From Streptomyces sp. WMMB303 (GTDB lineage: Bacteria; Actinomycetota; Actinomycetes; Streptomycetales; Streptomycetaceae): a DNA stretch of 64,000 nucleotides. The translations under genes were made by a program, and so were the position numbers. The stretch lies in NCBI RefSeq assembly GCF_029351045.1, contig NZ_JARKIN010000002.1:1-64000 (forward strand). The letters are read 5' to 3'. Positions 16,428 to 24,826 of this stretch are shown here, in pieces. Position 1 is the first letter of the stretch; every line of letters begins with the position of its first letter. A model generated the notes under the pieces. The model had not been told where the DNA came from. It saw nothing but the letters and a program-made list of their open reading frames with translations, and did not search any database.

Positions 16428-18163
16428 TGTCCCGGGGTGGTGGCTCGGGGGCTGTCGGCGGAGTCTCCGACGGCACGGTGATGGCGGCCTATGCGGCGGG
16501 CGCTGCCGCGGTGGTGGGCGGTGCGGTGCTGTTGGGTGGGCCGCTGGCCTCGCTGATGTCCGGGCAGGGGTGGGCCGAGAGCACCTCGGCTGTTCCCGCC
16601 ACCGTGGTGGGCGCCCTGGTCCACGGTCCGGGTTCCGTCTTCAGCCCGGCGCCTCCGGCGTGGCTCTTCTACACGCTGGTCGCGGTGTTGGTGGTCGTGC
16701 TGGTGGCCGCGGTGGTCAAGGTCGCCTCCCTGGTGCGGTTCGGGGGCCGCACGGGCGGCGCCCAGTGGGGCGGGTCGAAGACGGAGCGGAAGCTGGCGGC
16801 TCCGGCGGATCCGCCGCAGCGGGCGGGCCGGCTGAGCGCGGGCCGGGGGATGCAGACGAAGAAGGTCCTGGCCACGCAGCCGAACATCTCCGCCACCGTC
16901 TTCGGCGTACCCGGCAGCAGCAAGACGACCGGGCTGGTGCTGCCGAACGCGGCCGAGTGGCAGGGGCCGCTGGTGGTCACCACCACCAAGGCTGCGGATC
17001 TCGATGTCATCTACGCCCGGCGCAGCGCGCTGGGGCCGGTGTGGGTGATCGCTCCGGCCGGTATTCCGGGCCGCGAGACGAACCACTGGTCCCCGGTCGA
17101 CTACTGCACCGACGCCAAGTCCGCCGAGCGGATGGCTGCCTGGATGGCCGAGGCGTCCGCCTCCGGTGACGACAAGCGGGCTGCTCCTTGGGTGGATCAG
17201 GCTCGCAACGTCCTCAAGGGTGTGCTGCTGGCGGCCCACCTGAACGGGGGCGGTGTCAACGACATGCGCCGCTGGTTGTCGCTGGGCAAGGACGCGGTGG
17301 ACCATGTGCGGGCCGTGCTGCTGGCCCACGACTATCAGGAGACGGCCGACGACTACGCCTCGCCGTGGCTGCGGCTGCACGAGGACGGTATCGGCTCGAT
17401 CCAGTTCACCCTGAATGTGCTGGCCCGCGTCTACGCGGACGAGGAGGTGCGGGACACCAGCTCGCGGACGGACTTCACCGTCGAGGAGCTGCTGGACCGT
17501 AACGGCACGGTCTGTCTGATCGCCTCCGAGGCCGATGCGGAGCGTTTCGCTCCGCTGCTGACCTCGCTGGTCGCCTCGGTCATCCACGGCGCCGAGGCCC
17601 GCTACAACAACACAGGTGTCCCGCTGGATCCGGCGCTGGGGGTGATGGTCGACGAGGCGGGCAACATGCTGCGCTACCCGCGACTGCCGAACATCCTCAC
17701 CACCGGGCGCGGCATGGGCATCAGCCTGCTGACCGTGTGGCACGACCTGTCCCAGCTGCGGGACCGGCTCGGGCAGCAGAAGGCCAACACGGTGCTGTCG
17801 GCCTCCGGTATGCGCATGCTGCTGCCCGGCTGCGGTGACCTGGAGACGCTGCGGTACTTCTCGGGGCTGTACGGGCGTACCGAGGTGCGGCGGGAGTCGA
17901 CCACCCGGGGACGGGGCGGGGACCACTCGACGCAGGTGTCGGTGGTGGAGACCGACCTGGCCCCCGTCCACGCGCTGCAGCAGTTGCCCGAGTTCACCGC
18001 GATCGCGCAGTACACGAATCTGCCGCCGGTCAAGGTGCGGATGCGGCTGACTTTCCGCGACAAGGACCTGAAGAAACTCCTGGCCGCCCCGGGGCCGGCT
18101 GGGATATCCCTGGAGAAGAACCCCCCGCTCGGTACGCCCCCTGTGGAGGCTGCTGATGTCTGA
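16427..18163 (+). CDS. VirD4/TraG-type coupling protein
   Basis: A 578-residue T4SS coupling protein from ATG 16427, overlapping the VirB4 stop. Two N-terminal membrane helices (about 20-45 and 80-105) precede the RecA-like motor: Walker A GVPGSSKTTG (near 160) and Walker B LGVMVDEAGNM (near 405), followed by TTGRGMGISLLTVWHDLSQL. It would receive the relaxase-DNA complex and pump it into the channel. A degraded copy of its last 50 codons lies at 23775-23932, and a copy of the gene that should follow it lies at 18155-18390, both signs of a segmental duplication. Confidence 0.92.
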   Translation: MSRGGGSGAVGGVSDGTVMAAYAAGAAAVVGGAVLLGGPLASLMSGQGWAESTSAVPATVVGALVHGPGSVFSPAPPAWLFYTLVAVLVVVLVAAVVKVASLVRFGGRTGGAQWGGSKTERKLAAPADPPQRAGRLSAGRGMQTKKVLATQPNISATVFGVPGSSKTTGLVLPNAAEWQGPLVVTTTKAADLDVIYARRSALGPVWVIAPAGIPGRETNHWSPVDYCTDAKSAERMAAWMAEASASGDDKRAAPWVDQARNVLKGVLLAAHLNGGGVNDMRRWLSLGKDAVDHVRAVLLAHDYQETADDYASPWLRLHEDGIGSIQFTLNVLARVYADEEVRDTSSRTDFTVEELLDRNGTVCLIASEADAERFAPLLTSLVASVIHGAEARYNNTGVPLDPALGVMVDEAGNMLRYPRLPNILTTGRGMGISLLTVWHDLSQLRDRLGQQKANTVLSASGMRMLLPGCGDLETLRYFSGLYGRTEVRRESTTRGRGGDHSTQVSVVETDLAPVHALQQLPEFTAIAQYTNLPPVKVRMRLTFRDKDLKKLLAAPGPAGISLEKNPPLGTPPVEAADV

Positions 18164-18390
18164 AATACGCGCTGGAAGGTCTGGAGGGTCCCCGCCGCCG
18201 CCAGGCCGCCGGCTGTGCCCGCGGCACCCACCATGAGGCGCCGCCGCGGCCGGCCGTTCGGCCTGAGTCGCAGGAGGAGTTCGAGGACTGCTTCACCGCA
18301 TCCCACTTCGGCACATCCGACCCCACCCACCCCGCGAGGCCGAAACGCTCCGACAGGCGGCAGCGTTCTGAGCCACTCCCCCGGCACGAT
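18155..18390 (+). pseudogene. Internally deleted DUF4913 gene copy
   Basis: It starts with ATGTCTGAAATACGCGCTGG, overlapping the coupling-protein stop exactly as a functional copy would. It jumps after about 30 bp to sequence matching the last third of the intact DUF4913 gene at 23925-24455 (CACCCACCATGAGGCGCCGC, then the GAGTTCGAGGACTGCTTCAC block and the HFGTSDPTHP-coding end). About 300 bp of the central domain is missing and the frame is not kept. It is a relic of the gene order before the duplication. Confidence 0.8.
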
Positions 18391-18406
18391 CTTGAGGAGT
18401 ATGTAA

Positions 18407-21223
18407 ATGGCGAAGCAGTCTGCGCTGGTCAGAGGGGACAGCATGGCGATGAAGGAGGCCATGGACAGCCTCGACAGTTCCCTCCCTCCAAACAGGGAAG
18501 CCGTACGCGGGCCCTACTGGAAGATGGCGGAGCAATGGAATCGCGCTCTCGCGGGTGGTGACCTGTTCAAGGTCACAGAGCGTCCGGGCAAAGACGAGTT
18601 GGACACCGCCTGGCGCGGGGTCGAAGCACATGACGCCCTGCTGCGCAGCAGTCCGCAGTGGGGTCCGCTGTGGAGGCAGGTTCAGGAGATAGGCGAGGTG
18701 ACGGAGCGGTGGCAGCGCAGCACCCAGGCGATCCTGCAACCCGCCTGGAAGGGCCACATAGAGGGCAATCCGGGCTGGGAGAGGCTCTGGGCCCACACAG
18801 AGCAGAAATCCAGTGCCGCCCGCGCCGCCCTGTCCGCCAAGCTCGCCGACCTGGTGGAGCAGAAAGACCCCAAGAACACGGAGACGGCCGATGCCGTCGC
18901 TGCGTTGCGGGAGTTCAGCCGTACGGCGGCGGGATACAGCCAGCGCACCCGGGAGGAGCTGCCCCTTCCCACCGCGACGGAAACAACACTGAACCCCTAC
19001 CCCGGATACGGGCCGCACCGAGGGGCGGTGTGGGAGGCAGAAGACGGGCAGCTGATCAGGGAGGAGGTCAGGGCGGGAGGCGAACGCGTCGTCGAGGCGT
19101 TCAAACCGTGGTTCTGGGCCGAGATGGTCCAGATCCCTCTCCTGGAGGAGTCGAAAGGCGGGCCGGAGCAGCCGAAAACCGAGCACCAGGCGCTGGTCTC
19201 GGATGCTCTCCAGGCATTCACCGATCAGTGGGAGAACGGTCCTTCCACCGACCTGATGGAGGGGCTCAGCGAAGGGAAGCTCTGGTCCGGCCTCCTGCAA
19301 CGCCGACCCAGCCATTTCGTGGACTGGGTCGACCGGGCGAAGGAGGGCGCGGAGTGGCACGGCATGATGGCAGGCCGCGCCTATGAGCTGGTGGAGTTGA
19401 CCCGTGCGGCCAATCTCGAGGAACCGGGCTCCTACTCGACCGACGACATCGCGTTGCTGAAAAACTTCGGCGACACCCTCCACGCCCACGCTGAGCGGCT
19501 CGGCCGCACCATGCCGCCTGGGAACAATCCGGACGCGGAGCCTTACGCGACGCCGCACGAGGCGGGGGAAGCCCACCGGTCACTGGCCGGGCAGCTCAAC
19601 GCCTGGCGGGACAGCGAGATGGGCCAGGACCTGATGAACAACCCCCGTCGTCCCCGGAGCGAGGCCGTGGCCGAGCTGGTCGACGCCGTGAATGCGCAGT
19701 TGGCGTTCTCGGTGCGGGAGACGAAGGCCGACGGAGAGGAGGTGGCCCGAGGCGGGGCGTACGACTATGACCAGTGGGAAGCCAGCTACCGGGTGCTCAG
19801 GGTCGCGAAAGCCGCGCAGGGGGTGCTGGACGAAGCCGCGGATGACGTTGTGTGGGGTAACCCCCCGCGCAACCACTCGGGGAAGGACAAGGAACAGCTC
19901 CGCAAGGTGGTGGCAACCGCGACCAGTAACGCCGCGCGGCTGAACCGGGCTCCCATTTCGCGGTCGGTCTTCACGCAGACCGGCCAGGCTGCCGAGAAGC
20001 CCGGATCGCAGGCCCGCCGCCCCTCGGCGAGCGCCGAGCCGGCCGCCGGGAGGCGCGAGCGCGCGCCGGAAGTGCGGCAGACACAGACAGCGAACGGGCA
20101 AAGGCCATCGCGGCGACAGCCTCCCCAGCAGCGTGGGCAACAGCAGCAGCGGCAGCAAAGTCCACAGTCCCGGAAGCCTTCGCAGGGGCAGCGTCCACGG
20201 CATCACCGCGTTCCCGGTTACGGACCGGCCAAAGGGGCGGCGCATAACGCGGCCCAGAAGCAGGAAACCATGGAAGAGGCCGGGAGGGCGTCTCGGCACG
20301 TCGACAAACTGATCGACAACTGGGACTTCAGTGGTCTGTCCAAAAGGATCCAGAGTGCCAACCTCCCGGCCTTGAGTGACCTCAAGGCCCTTCAGGAGGC
20401 ATGTAAGAAGCGCCCGTCAGCCGACACACAGGAATTCCGGCAGGCAGCGGAACGCTACGGACAGATCGCCCGGAGGGCACATCTGCTCGGTGAACAGCTC
20501 CGCCGTGCCCATCGGGACTATCCTCGTGCTTTCTCGCCACAGGACATCGAAGACATCAGGAAGCTGAATGCTGTGGCCGACGGCAGCCACGATCATGCGG
20601 TTCGGCTGGCCCGCACCCGGCCGCCGGGGAACAATCCGGACGCGCGCCCGTACGAATCACCGCAGATGAGGCGGAGAGGCGAGAAGGAGATGGAAAGGCG
20701 GTGGGCCGCCTTCAGAGGAAGCGTCTGGGGCAAATGGCTGCTCAACGGCGATCCGCAGGAACCCGCCGTGAAGCAGCTCGTTTCCGCTTGGGAGCGCCGG
20801 AAGCATCAGCCCAACGACGACTGGACGCTCGCAGGAAGAATGGGAAATGTCGCCCGGGCGGCGGATCGCCTACTCAAAGAGTATGCCGAGACCGCATCCC
20901 GCCACCCTCGTATCGCGGAAGGCATGGAAAAGCTCAGTAGGATCGCGGAGGGCGCGCCGAAATACGCCGCGCGACTGGAACAGGGAGAGCTGCCGACTTC
21001 GGTAATCCCAGTGAATCCGCGGGAGAGCCGGGAGAAGAGGTGGGGAGAGAGCCGGACGGAAGGCCGGCCCGCTGCCACGTCTACTCCACAGGCACAGCAA
21101 GCAGCAAGGGCCAGCGGGCCGGCGACGGCCGCGAGGCAGGCGCCGACGCAACCGGCGCGTCCGGCAGCTCCGATGGTCGCCGGACCGGCGGCGCAGGCGC
21201 CCAGGAGGGCGGCCCGGGTGTGA
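18407..21223 (+). CDS. Large helical protein with two related halves, function unknown
   Basis: A 938-residue hydrophilic protein from ATG 18407 with AGGAG upstream. I recognise no family. It is made of two related parts: PGYGPHRGAVW (near 198) matches PGYGPAKGAAH (near 605), and RTMPPGNNPDAEPYATP (near 365) matches RTRPPGNNPDARPYESP (near 740). Each of the latter is followed by a Trp-containing helical block (NAWRDSEMGQDLMNNP / AAFRGSVWGKWLLNGDP). A Gln/Arg/Pro-rich linker (about 530-610) and an Ala/Pro tail look disordered. No signal peptide or membrane segment. It follows the coupling protein and its DUF4913 relic, so a role as a conjugation accessory or translocated protein is possible. 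Confidence 0.7.
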   Translation: MAKQSALVRGDSMAMKEAMDSLDSSLPPNREAVRGPYWKMAEQWNRALAGGDLFKVTERPGKDELDTAWRGVEAHDALLRSSPQWGPLWRQVQEIGEVTERWQRSTQAILQPAWKGHIEGNPGWERLWAHTEQKSSAARAALSAKLADLVEQKDPKNTETADAVAALREFSRTAAGYSQRTREELPLPTATETTLNPYPGYGPHRGAVWEAEDGQLIREEVRAGGERVVEAFKPWFWAEMVQIPLLEESKGGPEQPKTEHQALVSDALQAFTDQWENGPSTDLMEGLSEGKLWSGLLQRRPSHFVDWVDRAKEGAEWHGMMAGRAYELVELTRAANLEEPGSYSTDDIALLKNFGDTLHAHAERLGRTMPPGNNPDAEPYATPHEAGEAHRSLAGQLNAWRDSEMGQDLMNNPRRPRSEAVAELVDAVNAQLAFSVRETKADGEEVARGGAYDYDQWEASYRVLRVAKAAQGVLDEAADDVVWGNPPRNHSGKDKEQLRKVVATATSNAARLNRAPISRSVFTQTGQAAEKPGSQARRPSASAEPAAGRRERAPEVRQTQTANGQRPSRRQPPQQRGQQQQRQQSPQSRKPSQGQRPRHHRVPGYGPAKGAAHNAAQKQETMEEAGRASRHVDKLIDNWDFSGLSKRIQSANLPALSDLKALQEACKKRPSADTQEFRQAAERYGQIARRAHLLGEQLRRAHRDYPRAFSPQDIEDIRKLNAVADGSHDHAVRLARTRPPGNNPDARPYESPQMRRRGEKEMERRWAAFRGSVWGKWLLNGDPQEPAVKQLVSAWERRKHQPNDDWTLAGRMGNVARAADRLLKEYAETASRHPRIAEGMEKLSRIAEGAPKYAARLEQGELPTSVIPVNPRESREKRWGESRTEGRPAATSTPQAQQAARASGPATAARQAPTQPARPAAPMVAGPAAQAPRRAARV

Positions 21224-21231
21224 CCCGGATC

Positions 21232-21266
21232 GTGCCGGGTGCGGGCCGGGAGCCCGCACCCGGCAC
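21232..21266. terminator. Bidirectional terminator
   Basis: Perfect 14-bp stem (GTGCCGGGTGCGGG and its complement) with a 7-nt loop between two convergent genes ending at 21223 and 21273. Confidence 0.85.
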
Positions 21267-21272
21267 CCCGGC

Positions 21273-23009
21273 TCAGCGCCCGCGGGCCGACCGCGCCCGC
21301 ACGGGCTGGGTGGTCTGCGCAGGCTGGGCGGCCTTTCCGTATCCGGCGGCGGTGGTCTGCTTCGGCGGCGTCGGCAGCAGGCCCTCGCGCCGTGCTCTGG
21401 TGAGCTCCTTCGCGCGCTCACGTTCGGGGAGAGTGGCGCGGCGGCGTTGTTCGGTGACGAGCGTGGCCACGAAGTTGCTGGTGCGGTTGGCGTCGCCGAT
21501 GGCGAGGGAGGCGAGGTCGTCGTACTGTGCCGCCTTCCTCGTGTCGCCCCGCTGTTCGTGTTCCCCCCGGAGCTTGAGGAAGCGGAACGCGTCCTGCCGG
21601 GCCTTGTGCCGGTGACGCATTCCGTTGACCATCATGGCCTCCAGCGTGCCGTCGCCGTGACCTACCAGTTCATTCGCGCCAGACACTTTGCCCCAGCGCT
21701 TGGCGGCGGGCTGCTCGCGGGCTCGGAGGGCCGACTCGAAGACCCAGTCCACGTCCCACTTCCTGGCGCCGACGTTCTCGACGATTCTCTGCAGCACTCT
21801 GCGGTCGGCAGGCTGCGTGGCTTCCTTGGTGGCGAGCCGGGAGGCCCTCGCCACCACCCGCAGCGCCTCCTCGTAGCCGAGTTCCCGCTTGTACTCGGTC
21901 CCGACAGCCTCCGCCGGGGTCCGCTCGCCGGACCGCATCCGGGGGGTGTCCAGGATCGTGCCGTCTCCCCGGAAAAGATCGACAGTGACGCCGAGTTCTG
22001 CGGCGAGACGAGCGCTCGTGGCCAGAGTGCCCGCTGCGGAGGAGGACGGCTCCTGCGACGAGTGCCCCTCGATGCGGGCTTCGATGCGGGCTTCGAGTGC
22101 GTTGACCTCTCTCACGTCCTCCTGCGCCACCACCCCCACGAAGTGGACGTGAAAGCCGTTCTCCTGGAAGTCGACCATGTCCTTGACCAGTGCCTCCGGA
22201 TCACGGGCATCAGTGAGCAGCACGGTGCTGACCTGGCTGGTGAGGGCGTACTCGGTGGCCACCAGGTGCTTCTCCTCCACGCTGCGCGCTCTGGATGCCC
22301 GCACGGCGTTGTGAGCCGGGTCGCCCGGCGGGTACGCGCCTCCGAGAGTGACGACGCCGGCGCCGCCGGAGAGATGACGCGTCGCCATGCCGCAGACCGC
22401 TTGGGCACCGCTTCCGTCATCGCCGGCGACGACGACCAGGACCGGCTGGTCGGGTCTGGACGGCGTGATGCGGAGCGAGGAGGGAGCCGGCTGCTGTGTC
22501 GAAACCGCAGCGTCCGCAGCGGCCGCTCTGGCCTCCAAGGAGGCAGGCCCGGTCTCGGCGCGGTCCACGACGCCTTGGCCGTATTCCTGTATGAGCCGGG
22601 ATGTCTCGTGCTGGAGTCTGGCCGCCTCGATACAGGTGCTGACGTTCCGCGCCGTGCCGTCCCCCAGTACGTCCGCGACAGCGCTGCGCGGCACCACCTT
22701 CTCCTCGTCGAGCAGGGCGAGCGCCTGCTGCCGCAGGTCCGCCGCCCACCCCGGTGACGGGTTCTCCGGCACGGTGCCCGGCTGGGCCGCCAGCACGGCG
22801 TCGAAGATCTTCGCGTCGTTGGGTGCGGTGAAGTGATAGCGGGTGATTCCCGCCCGCACGGTGTCCTGCACGAGTTCGGGGTTCCACCACAGCCGCCGCA
22901 GCAGCTGCCGTTGGAAGCCGGTGCCCACCGCAACTGCGGCCTCTGCACCGGCTGCGTAGTTCCCCTCTTCGGCCACCGTCCCGCTCCCCGTCTTCTCACT
23001 ACTGCTCAC
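21273..23009 (-). CDS. DnaB-N/zeta-toxin-like fusion, paralogue 1
   Basis: A 578-residue protein from GTG 23009, overlapping the gene upstream by 11 bp. Residues 30-120 resemble the DnaB N-terminal domain (LLRRLWWNPELVQDTV, YHFTAPNDAKIFDAVL). Residues 190-330 resemble a zeta-toxin kinase core: VLVVVAGDDGSGAQ takes the place of the P-loop, then PGDPAHNAV, STVLLTDARDPEALVKDMVD, and GFHVHFVGVVAQEDV with a following helix. The Gly-Lys-Thr of a working P-loop is absent, so phosphotransfer is unlikely. The C-terminal 200 residues are helical and basic. Its paralogue is at 24827-26479; gene order and overlap with a small upstream partner are the same in both. Confidence 0.65.
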   Translation of the reverse strand: MSSSEKTGSGTVAEEGNYAAGAEAAVAVGTGFQRQLLRRLWWNPELVQDTVRAGITRYHFTAPNDAKIFDAVLAAQPGTVPENPSPGWAADLRQQALALLDEEKVVPRSAVADVLGDGTARNVSTCIEAARLQHETSRLIQEYGQGVVDRAETGPASLEARAAAADAAVSTQQPAPSSLRITPSRPDQPVLVVVAGDDGSGAQAVCGMATRHLSGGAGVVTLGGAYPPGDPAHNAVRASRARSVEEKHLVATEYALTSQVSTVLLTDARDPEALVKDMVDFQENGFHVHFVGVVAQEDVREVNALEARIEARIEGHSSQEPSSSAAGTLATSARLAAELGVTVDLFRGDGTILDTPRMRSGERTPAEAVGTEYKRELGYEEALRVVARASRLATKEATQPADRRVLQRIVENVGARKWDVDWVFESALRAREQPAAKRWGKVSGANELVGHGDGTLEAMMVNGMRHRHKARQDAFRFLKLRGEHEQRGDTRKAAQYDDLASLAIGDANRTSNFVATLVTEQRRRATLPERERAKELTRARREGLLPTPPKQTTAAGYGKAAQPAQTTQPVRARSARGR

Positions 23010-23526
23010 TGCCGCCGACCGGCTCCGCCTCTTCCCGAGCCAGCGCGGCCAGCCGGGACGCCCGTTGCTCGAGCGCGGCGATCAGCGCCGCCTGCTCGGT
23101 ATCCGCCGGATCGAGCGGGACGTAACGATCCACACGGGTGATCCACCACCGGCCGTCCAGAGTGACTGCCGCGCCGTCCGGTGCCAGAGAGTGTGCCCTG
23201 CCCTCGGCCAGGGCGTCGTGCAGGGGACGAACCGTCGCGTAGTCGTCAATGATCTGTGAACAGAAGGCACATACCGCGTCGACCGCGTCGCGGTTGTCCG
23301 GATGTATGGCCGCGCGCCACCCGGATATCCGGCGGCTGACAGCCAACCACCGCTCACCCTCTGCACCCCCCGCACCAAACGGTGAGGCATCAAACTCCAT
23401 CCGGGCGGCACAAATCTTCTGAGCCTGGTCCATCAGAGCGCACATGGCGTCGAAAGCACCGATTGACAGCACATGCCATCCGCCGGGTGGGAACTCATCT
23501 ATTTGTGCATTTTGTGCCGTAGTCAC
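22999..23526 (-). CDS. Small partner of DnaB-N/zeta-like protein, paralogue 1
   Basis: A 175-residue protein starting at GTG 23526 with GAGGAG 7 nt upstream. It shares with the 183-residue protein at 26479-27030 the blocks GAFDxMxxxMDQAQ, SRRISGWRAAIHPD, YATVRPLHDALAEGRA, WWITRVDRYVPLDPADT and QAALIAALEQRA. No known domain was recognised. The stop overlaps the zeta-like gene. Because it always precedes that gene, it may act with it, for instance as a binding partner or antitoxin-like factor; this is inference. Confidence 0.65.
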   Translation of the reverse strand: MTTAQNAQIDEFPPGGWHVLSIGAFDAMCALMDQAQKICAARMEFDASPFGAGGAEGERWLAVSRRISGWRAAIHPDNRDAVDAVCAFCSQIIDDYATVRPLHDALAEGRAHSLAPDGAAVTLDGRWWITRVDRYVPLDPADTEQAALIAALEQRASRLAALAREEAEPVGGSEQ

Positions 23527-23774
23527 GCCACTCCTCAGCACACGCTGACCCGATTTTCCAGCGGGCCCATTCTAGTGAGGTGGAGGGGCCCGGAAAGCGG
23601 TGAACGGTCAAACCAGATCGACGCGAACTCAACGGTAGGCACTGGGCATTCCACCCGACTGGTCACACACTGACGGTGGACGAATAAACTGACCGCAGGG
23701 GACGGGAACCACTCGGCCCAGGCCGGCCGTCAGACCAGTCACCCACCCATACGCTTCAATCGGCTCCCCGAACC

Positions 23775-23932
23775 CACCGGGATCGGGCGGTACCGGTCCC
23801 CGCCGGATACGGGTGACTGTGCGCGCCGAGGAAATCTGAAGAACCTCTATGGCGCTCCCTGGACCGCTCGGGATATCCCTGGCAAAGAACCCATCGAACC
23901 GCCACAATCCGCTGGAGGCCGCTGATGTCTGA
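23775..23932 (+). pseudogene. 3'-end relic of a coupling-protein gene
   Basis: The plus strand matches the last ~50 codons of the coupling-protein gene (about 18000-18163), including CGGGATATCCCTGG and the end coding for LEAADV-stop with its overlapping ATGTCTGA. A 1-nt shift and an in-frame TGA near 23848 break the reading. It sits directly before the intact DUF4913 gene, where a full coupling-protein gene would be expected. Confidence 0.8.
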
Positions 23933-24455
23933 GTACACGCTGGAAAGTCTGGACGACGGCGGACTGGAGCATCCGGGTTCGTTGTGGCCGGAGCTGCCGG
24001 AGCTGGAGGAGGAGTCGGCTGCCTACGGCTGGGTGTGGGCGGCGATGACGCCCGCCGAGCGCCGCGCGAAGATGCGGGAGCTGGCCGAATGGGTGACATG
24101 GCTGCGCACCACCTTCGAACTGCACAACCAGATCCCTCAGTGCTGGTACCGACACCCCCCGGTCCGCGAACACCTGACAGCCCTGTACGCCGCCTGGGTA
24201 CGCACCTACTGCCAGCCCACCCCCGGCCGGGACCTGGCGGAGATCGAATGGATCTCCACCCTCCACGGCTTCCTCCCCCGCCTGCAGGTCGCCAGCTGCG
24301 CCAACGGCACCCACCACGAGGCGCCGCCGCGGCCAGCCGAACGCCCGGAGGCCCAGGACGAATTCGAGGACTACCTCACCGCATCCCACTTCGGCACGGC
24401 CGACCCCACGCACCCCGCCGAGGCGGAGGCACTGCGGCAGGCCACCGAGATATAG
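23925..24455 (+). CDS. DUF4913-family protein
   Basis: A 176-residue acidic, cytoplasmic protein from ATG 23925. The central part (about 45-100) carries the family pattern: ELAEWVTWLRTTFELHN, IPQCWYRHP and LTALYAAWVRTY. The C-terminus repeats a THHEAPPRP linker and a FEDYLTASHFGTADPTHP block. Such genes commonly follow the T4SS coupling protein in actinobacterial conjugative elements, and the overlap with the coupling-protein relic here keeps that arrangement. Its biochemical role is unknown; it may help in substrate recruitment. Confidence 0.8.
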   Translation: MSEYTLESLDDGGLEHPGSLWPELPELEEESAAYGWVWAAMTPAERRAKMRELAEWVTWLRTTFELHNQIPQCWYRHPPVREHLTALYAAWVRTYCQPTPGRDLAEIEWISTLHGFLPRLQVASCANGTHHEAPPRPAERPEAQDEFEDYLTASHFGTADPTHPAEAEALRQATEI

Positions 24456-24479
24456 CCGCTGTCACCGTGGGGCGCCGCC

Positions 24480-24755
24480 GTGAAGACGGCGGCGTTCGGC
24501 AGAGCGGCGCAGGCACTCCTGAAGGCCCAGCCCCAGGGCACCTTCACGGCGGCGGACACGGCCATGCTCCGGGCGGTGGCGGAGCGCGATGACCCACGCC
24601 GCACGGATCGCCGCGATCTCCGAGTCGCGTCTGCCGAAGGACCCGACCAAGCACCGCACCCCCGTGCCCCGGAGCCGAAACGGCGGGCCCAGGCACCGGC
24701 CCAGCAGCCGCAGGTCATGCAGCCGCAGCAGCGCAGGCCGGCGACCAGAAGATGA
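24480..24755 (+). CDS. Possible small basic protein
   Basis: A 91-codon frame from GTG 24480, 25 bp after the DUF4913 gene, ending just before a strong terminator. The first 40 residues are helical (AAQALLKAQPQGTFTAADTAMLRAVAERDD); the rest is Arg/Gln/Pro-rich. Another frame (from 24589) also stays open, so the end may contain a frameshift. No family recognised. Confidence 0.35.
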   Translation: MKTAAFGRAAQALLKAQPQGTFTAADTAMLRAVAERDDPRRTDRRDLRVASAEGPDQAPHPRAPEPKRRAQAPAQQPQVMQPQQRRPATRR

Positions 24756-24757
24756 GA

Positions 24758-24804
24758 GAGCGGGTGCCGGATACAGACATTGGGCCTGTATCCGGCACCC
24801 GCTC
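24758..24804. terminator. Bidirectional terminator
   Basis: Perfect 19-bp stem (arms 24758-24776 and 24786-24804, GAGCGGGTGCCGGATACAG) with a 9-nt loop, between genes converging from both sides. Confidence 0.9.
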
Positions 24805-24826
24805 CCCGCCGGCGCCCGGCGTCGGC

